Assembly: GCA_034670405.1 (NCBI GenBank)
Contig: JAXDDX010000015.1
Coordinates: 5,486,001 to 5,550,000, forward strand
Direction of reading: 5' to 3'
Length of the DNA stretch: 64,000 bases
Origin: Hoplostethus atlanticus
Lineage: Eukaryota > Chordata > Actinopteri > Trachichthyiformes > Trachichthyidae
Shown: positions 60,224 to 64,000 of the stretch, piece by piece
Layout: every line of letters begins with the position of its first letter
How positions within the stretch are numbered: position 1 is the first letter of the stretch
The notes under the pieces: generated by a model
What the model was told of the DNA's origin: nothing
Database searches by the model: none
What the model saw: only the letters and a program-made list of their open reading frames with translations
Position numbers and translations under genes: made by a program

Positions 60224-63200
60224 CAGTTTTTGTGCTCGCAGGTCATTTTTTGGTCACATACTGGTTAATTGCAGTAACTTAAGTTGAACAGTACTTGACA
60301 TTTGAAAGATTCTACCCAACCTGAAATACATCCTATAGGATTGACTCTGCCATGTACTACCACAAGAGAATGAGAAATACATGGATGGGTTTATGACTGA
60401 TCTATGACTAACTTCTAACCTAAAATATTTGCCTCTAACTGTATACAGACAGTTGGGCTCTGTTTACCCATAGAACTTGATTGGAAAAGCAGCATGAAGA
60501 TGAGTTACCACATTACTATTATTAAATCCAAATGTCCAGTGAGCATAGGTCATCAAGTTGCTTTTGTTTGTGCTTAGAATTGCTGCAAGCAAAGCTTACT
60601 CTGAATTGTCTGTATTAGGAAAGCAGCATCGACTGATGTAAGAAACAGGTGCTCGGTTGCCTCTTTCCACAGCAAAGTAGAAACCAAGATGAACCTGAAA
60701 GAGTAGCATTTATCCACCAGTTTGCCCTAGACCTAGAAGAAAGCTCTGGCTGCCCTGCTCAGATTACAACAATATCCACCATCTTCACCAGAATAGACCA
60801 AGGTTTGAACTTCTAGACCTTTTGCTAAACATCATAATTAAGAGGTTAAGAATAGTTGTTTTTTTTAAGGGAAAATGTTTTCATTGAATTATTTGGGCAG
60901 TTATGCTTACTATTGAAAATCCCATCTGCTCAGTTTATGATCCTGGACTGGCTAGATTGCAACCACCTTTGGTGTTAGGCTACAGGGGTTAGGGGTAGAT
61001 AATGTGCTAATGCAGTGCATTAGTGTTTAAATGAAATCATGTTTTATGTGTGTTCAACAGCATTACACACAGAGGAGTAACAGCGTTGTTATTTTTACTG
61101 TGACAAGGCCTGCAACTGCAACCTGTATCATGCCATTCTCAGTTTGGAATGCACAAATGAATGAATAACGTTTTGGTTTCATCATGGGTAGTAATTTGGA
61201 AAAACTACAGGCTAAAAGCAAAACCACTTACACTGGCTTTGTACTATTATTTCCATAAGTGGTTAAATTGTCATGTCGAGCATGCACTGATCCTTGAATT
61301 TACTGTCATATACACCACGAAAATAATGCACTAACTTTAGGTTACTTCTTGGCTACCAATGATGGTTGTACAGTTCTGTAATTATGCAGCCCGGGGCCAA
61401 ATTGCAGTAGGCTTCTCTGCTAGCTTGCTAATTCAGAAATACCATCTTTAAATCCTGAGAGCTCTGTGAACAGATGTAGACAATTAAGGACTCAGACATA
61501 TGGCTAGTTGTGTCAAGATTTATTCCTTTCACAATGGGAGAAGTGCATTGCTGCATTTTGTGTCAAGTGAGTGGAGCTGTAGCTGCTAAGACTAAGCTGC
61601 TAGACCACCCCTCAGAGAATCCATGTGTGTACAGAGGTAAACAGTTCATCAGTGTAAAGCCCTGGTATGGACTTTGTTTGTCACCAGAAAAAGAAAAGGA
61701 AAGTACATGTATTTGGAATTACAGAGGGAGATTAATATGGGTAAATTAATATTTAACTCCGAGATGTCCTAGCATTTGACAGTATGTCTTCGGAGTCGTT
61801 TTAAATCTCCTGAGAAATGGAGAGCCTCTAGGTTAACTATCACTCTCTGTTGGCTGATATCTGAATTACAACTCCCAAGACACTGTTTTATCAGCAAACT
61901 CAGAGGACCTGAGTTTGATCCCCACCATCAATAGAAGTTTTGCTAATGTTTTAGCTGATGCTAACACTAGCCGACTCGTTTTTCATACCTTAGTATAACC
62001 TTTTTTGCCCTTTACCTAATATGAACCCTAAACTTAACCATTCCTCCTTGCTCAATCTTAAAGACATATTCAACATTAACCCAACTTTTTTGGTTGTAAA
62101 CAAACAAATCTCTAACACATTTATATGACTTCTGTATGGAGAAACCTAGCAATACTGGACATGAATTCAACATTGCAGGTAGAATTTCAGCAGGCTGCTT
62201 TCAGGGCCTTTCGTCCTTAAAGATTTTAGCTCTGCTACACTACCGGCTCCAACCCGATTGGTGACGAAATACCGAAGATTTAGGAGTAGTGTGAGCTTGG
62301 TGGGCAGAAATTTTAAAAAATGCTGACGCCCCTGACTGGATATGGTCGGAGACATTCCCCATCTCAAAAGACCCTTTGTTGTGAAAGTGCCCTGAACCTG
62401 GGGCGTAATGTTAGCTAGCTAGAAGGCTAATCTCCAATATGTTGTCAAATGGATGTCTGCGGTGTGCACCTGCACATCTGGATTTACAGACACACCCCCT
62501 TCTTCTCTCGCTCTCCATCTAAATTGGCATTTTTCCAAAGCATCTGCTGGCCGGAGACGGGCTGAAACCATTTCATTACACTTTAAAGCGTAGCACAAAC
62601 CCAATTTTGATTTATTACCAATCTTTGTTTGCATTACTAAAAAGGTGTCACTCACTTTGACATGCACACATGCAGTCTTCATCTTCATGTGTGTTGTTCC
62701 TAGCCAATAGCCTGGTGACCTCGCTCCTTGTATTGCTAAATAACTTGCAGAGACATGCTGCTTGCTTGAGAGGTGTAATCTATCGTTGCAAAAAAGGATG
62801 AACGTATAAAACATTGCTTTGTAATGCTAATATTGCCATGTTTTACAGGGGCTATTTTCAGCAGTGTGCTGTTATTTATGTGGTGGCTGAAAGTAGGCAA
62901 AATGATAGAGGCAACAAAAGCTATCCATTGGCTGAAAGTTTGGGGTATGCACTCGGAAATCTTTGCTATACTAAATCAACAAAAATCTAATTTAGTTTGC
63001 AAGGGCACCTTTTCCTTTTGTTCTGGGTTTTTGAACCGTTCCATAACTTCATGACTACATACAGAAGGGCTGCTCTTTGTCTGTTTTTGCATGAAGTCTA
63101 AATGTGGTGCTACAGCAGGGATCCCAGTTGAACAAACCAATCACTCTGTTCCTACTAAATCGCTGTTGGTCACTGAGCTGCTTCCTTTACTTTCTGAAGC

Positions 63201-64000
63201 AAGGGTCCAAACTCTCAAACCCTCCCAGTGAAATGGGAGAAAGCATATTGCACTCTGCTCAAAGGTCCGCCTCTTTGGGCTTGCATTTCTGGTTTGTTTT
63301 TATTGCTTTCGCTGGCTGCTCTGAGAAGAGAATGGCTTTTGCTGGTGCATTGAGCACAAAACCTTTCCCAGTTGCTCAGTGCTGATACTGAACAAGAGAG
63401 AGGAAACTGGGTCATTTGTTCTCATATTAGTTTGTGTCTTTGAAGAGAAACAGAACCACAGAATAGGACATTGAATTCCATGGAGGCTCTGTTTACTCCT
63501 GCCCCGCCATTAACAACTCTTTCAATCAAGGCGACTTTAATGGGAACAAAAACACTTCCATGTGTTTTTCTCCCCTCACTGCCACTATGTCACTGCTTAG
63601 ACAATATAGTCTATTCAAGGAACCTTTTGAAGTGCATAAATACCTTCAATCTCACTTTTTTATGATCTTTGAAAGTTGAAAGTTTATTTTGTCTGAAGTG
63701 CAGTAGAAGTTGAACCTAATAAACAAAACCATGAACACATACTTAGTAAATCAAGAAAATAGCAATAAGTCAAAATGAGAGATTGTGGGAGAGAGGTGAC
63801 TGAGATGTAACAAACACGAATAAAGCTTAAGGAACACCGAGGCAGAGAGAAATGAGTGAGACATGGACGCAGAGAGCGCCAGACCTGAACAGTAGCTCCT
63901 GCCAGGTTGTTACAGAGTTTCAGTGGCACTGAAATTGGACTTCTACAATATAACTATTGTTCTCGGACTGAAGACTCTCTCCATCCTGCTAGATATTCCA

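Larger units (their letters stand above)
46696..64000 (+). other. arhgap32: Intron 5 of arhgap32, continues past the window
   Basis: I searched this 17 kb for the next exon (in mammals it starts LSLSEEQNE..) and did not find it, so the intron is longer than 17.3 kb. It contains a TTAA-type element copy, a decayed LINE, a Tc1 fragment, SINE tails and hairpins listed separately. At 55541 a TTAA followed by AGCTGCAGTCC looks like one end of a further TTAA-type element without a partner. At 63660-63960 an A-rich block starting with AGTTTATTTTGTCTGAA may be another retroelement tail. Confidence 0.65.

Noticed and set aside
60673..60813. 47-codon open stretch after a CTCTTTCCACAG acceptor-like site (contains FIHQFALDLEESSG)
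   Set aside because: Protein-like at first glance, but it ends in a TAG, has no clear donor and does not match any part of ARHGAP32 that I know.
61866..61930. B-box-like GACCTGAGTTTGATCCCC
   Set aside because: No matching A box or acceptor stem; not a tRNA gene.

Overview
The window is vertebrate nuclear DNA, almost certainly from a teleost fish. It contains the split 5' part of one recognisable gene, huge introns with GT/AG boundaries, long GT/CA, AT and TTA microsatellites, and the usual fish mix of transposon fossils (Tc1, hAT, small TIR elements, LINE tails, tRNA-derived SINEs). The species cannot be named from this sequence. I see no bacterial, organellar or viral genes, no CRISPR array, no rRNA gene and no intact tRNA gene.

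The single gene is arhgap32 (RICS / p250GAP / GRIT, a Rho-family GTPase-activating protein with a PX domain), on the + strand and running off the right edge. A CpG-rich, TATA-less block at about 6.77-7.34 kb looks like its promoter and noncoding first exon, with a donor after 7342. Exon 2 (33119-33225) carries an in-frame TGA followed 12 bases later by the start ATG (33131). Exons 3, 4 and 5 (42672-42777, 46198-46292, 46611-46695) join it in perfect phase (2, 0, 2, 0) and give 127 codons, ending at the entry to the PX domain. The next exon, PX domain proper, is not seen in the remaining 17 kb, so the SH3 and RhoGAP parts lie outside the window. The gene name rests on my recollection of the family's N-terminus and not on a search.

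Layout: 1-6.77 kb, upstream flank with repeats only; 6.77-7.34 kb, promoter/exon 1; 7.34-33.1 kb, intron 1 (tandem diverged repeat, a 620-bp CpG-rich TIR element, a Tc1 fossil at 26.5 kb, a hAT element with perfect 8-bp target duplication at 30.0-31.6 kb); 33.1-33.2 kb, start-codon exon between a pyrimidine tract and a cluster of microsatellites; 33.2-42.7 kb, intron 2 (TTAA-flanked 345-bp element, a perfect 26-bp hairpin, a tRNA-derived SINE); 42.7-46.7 kb, exons 3-5; 46.7-64 kb, intron 5 (second inverted copy of the TTAA element, a decayed LINE reverse transcriptase, a Tc1 N-terminal fragment, hairpins, and a purine/pyrimidine-rich block next to a possible alternative first exon).

Nearly all open frames of 60-180 codons are chance frames in noncoding DNA. 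No new multi-gene system is visible. The most worthwhile leads are the fish-type start exon of arhgap32, several small transposons whose ends and target duplications can be read directly, and a perfect intronic hairpin.
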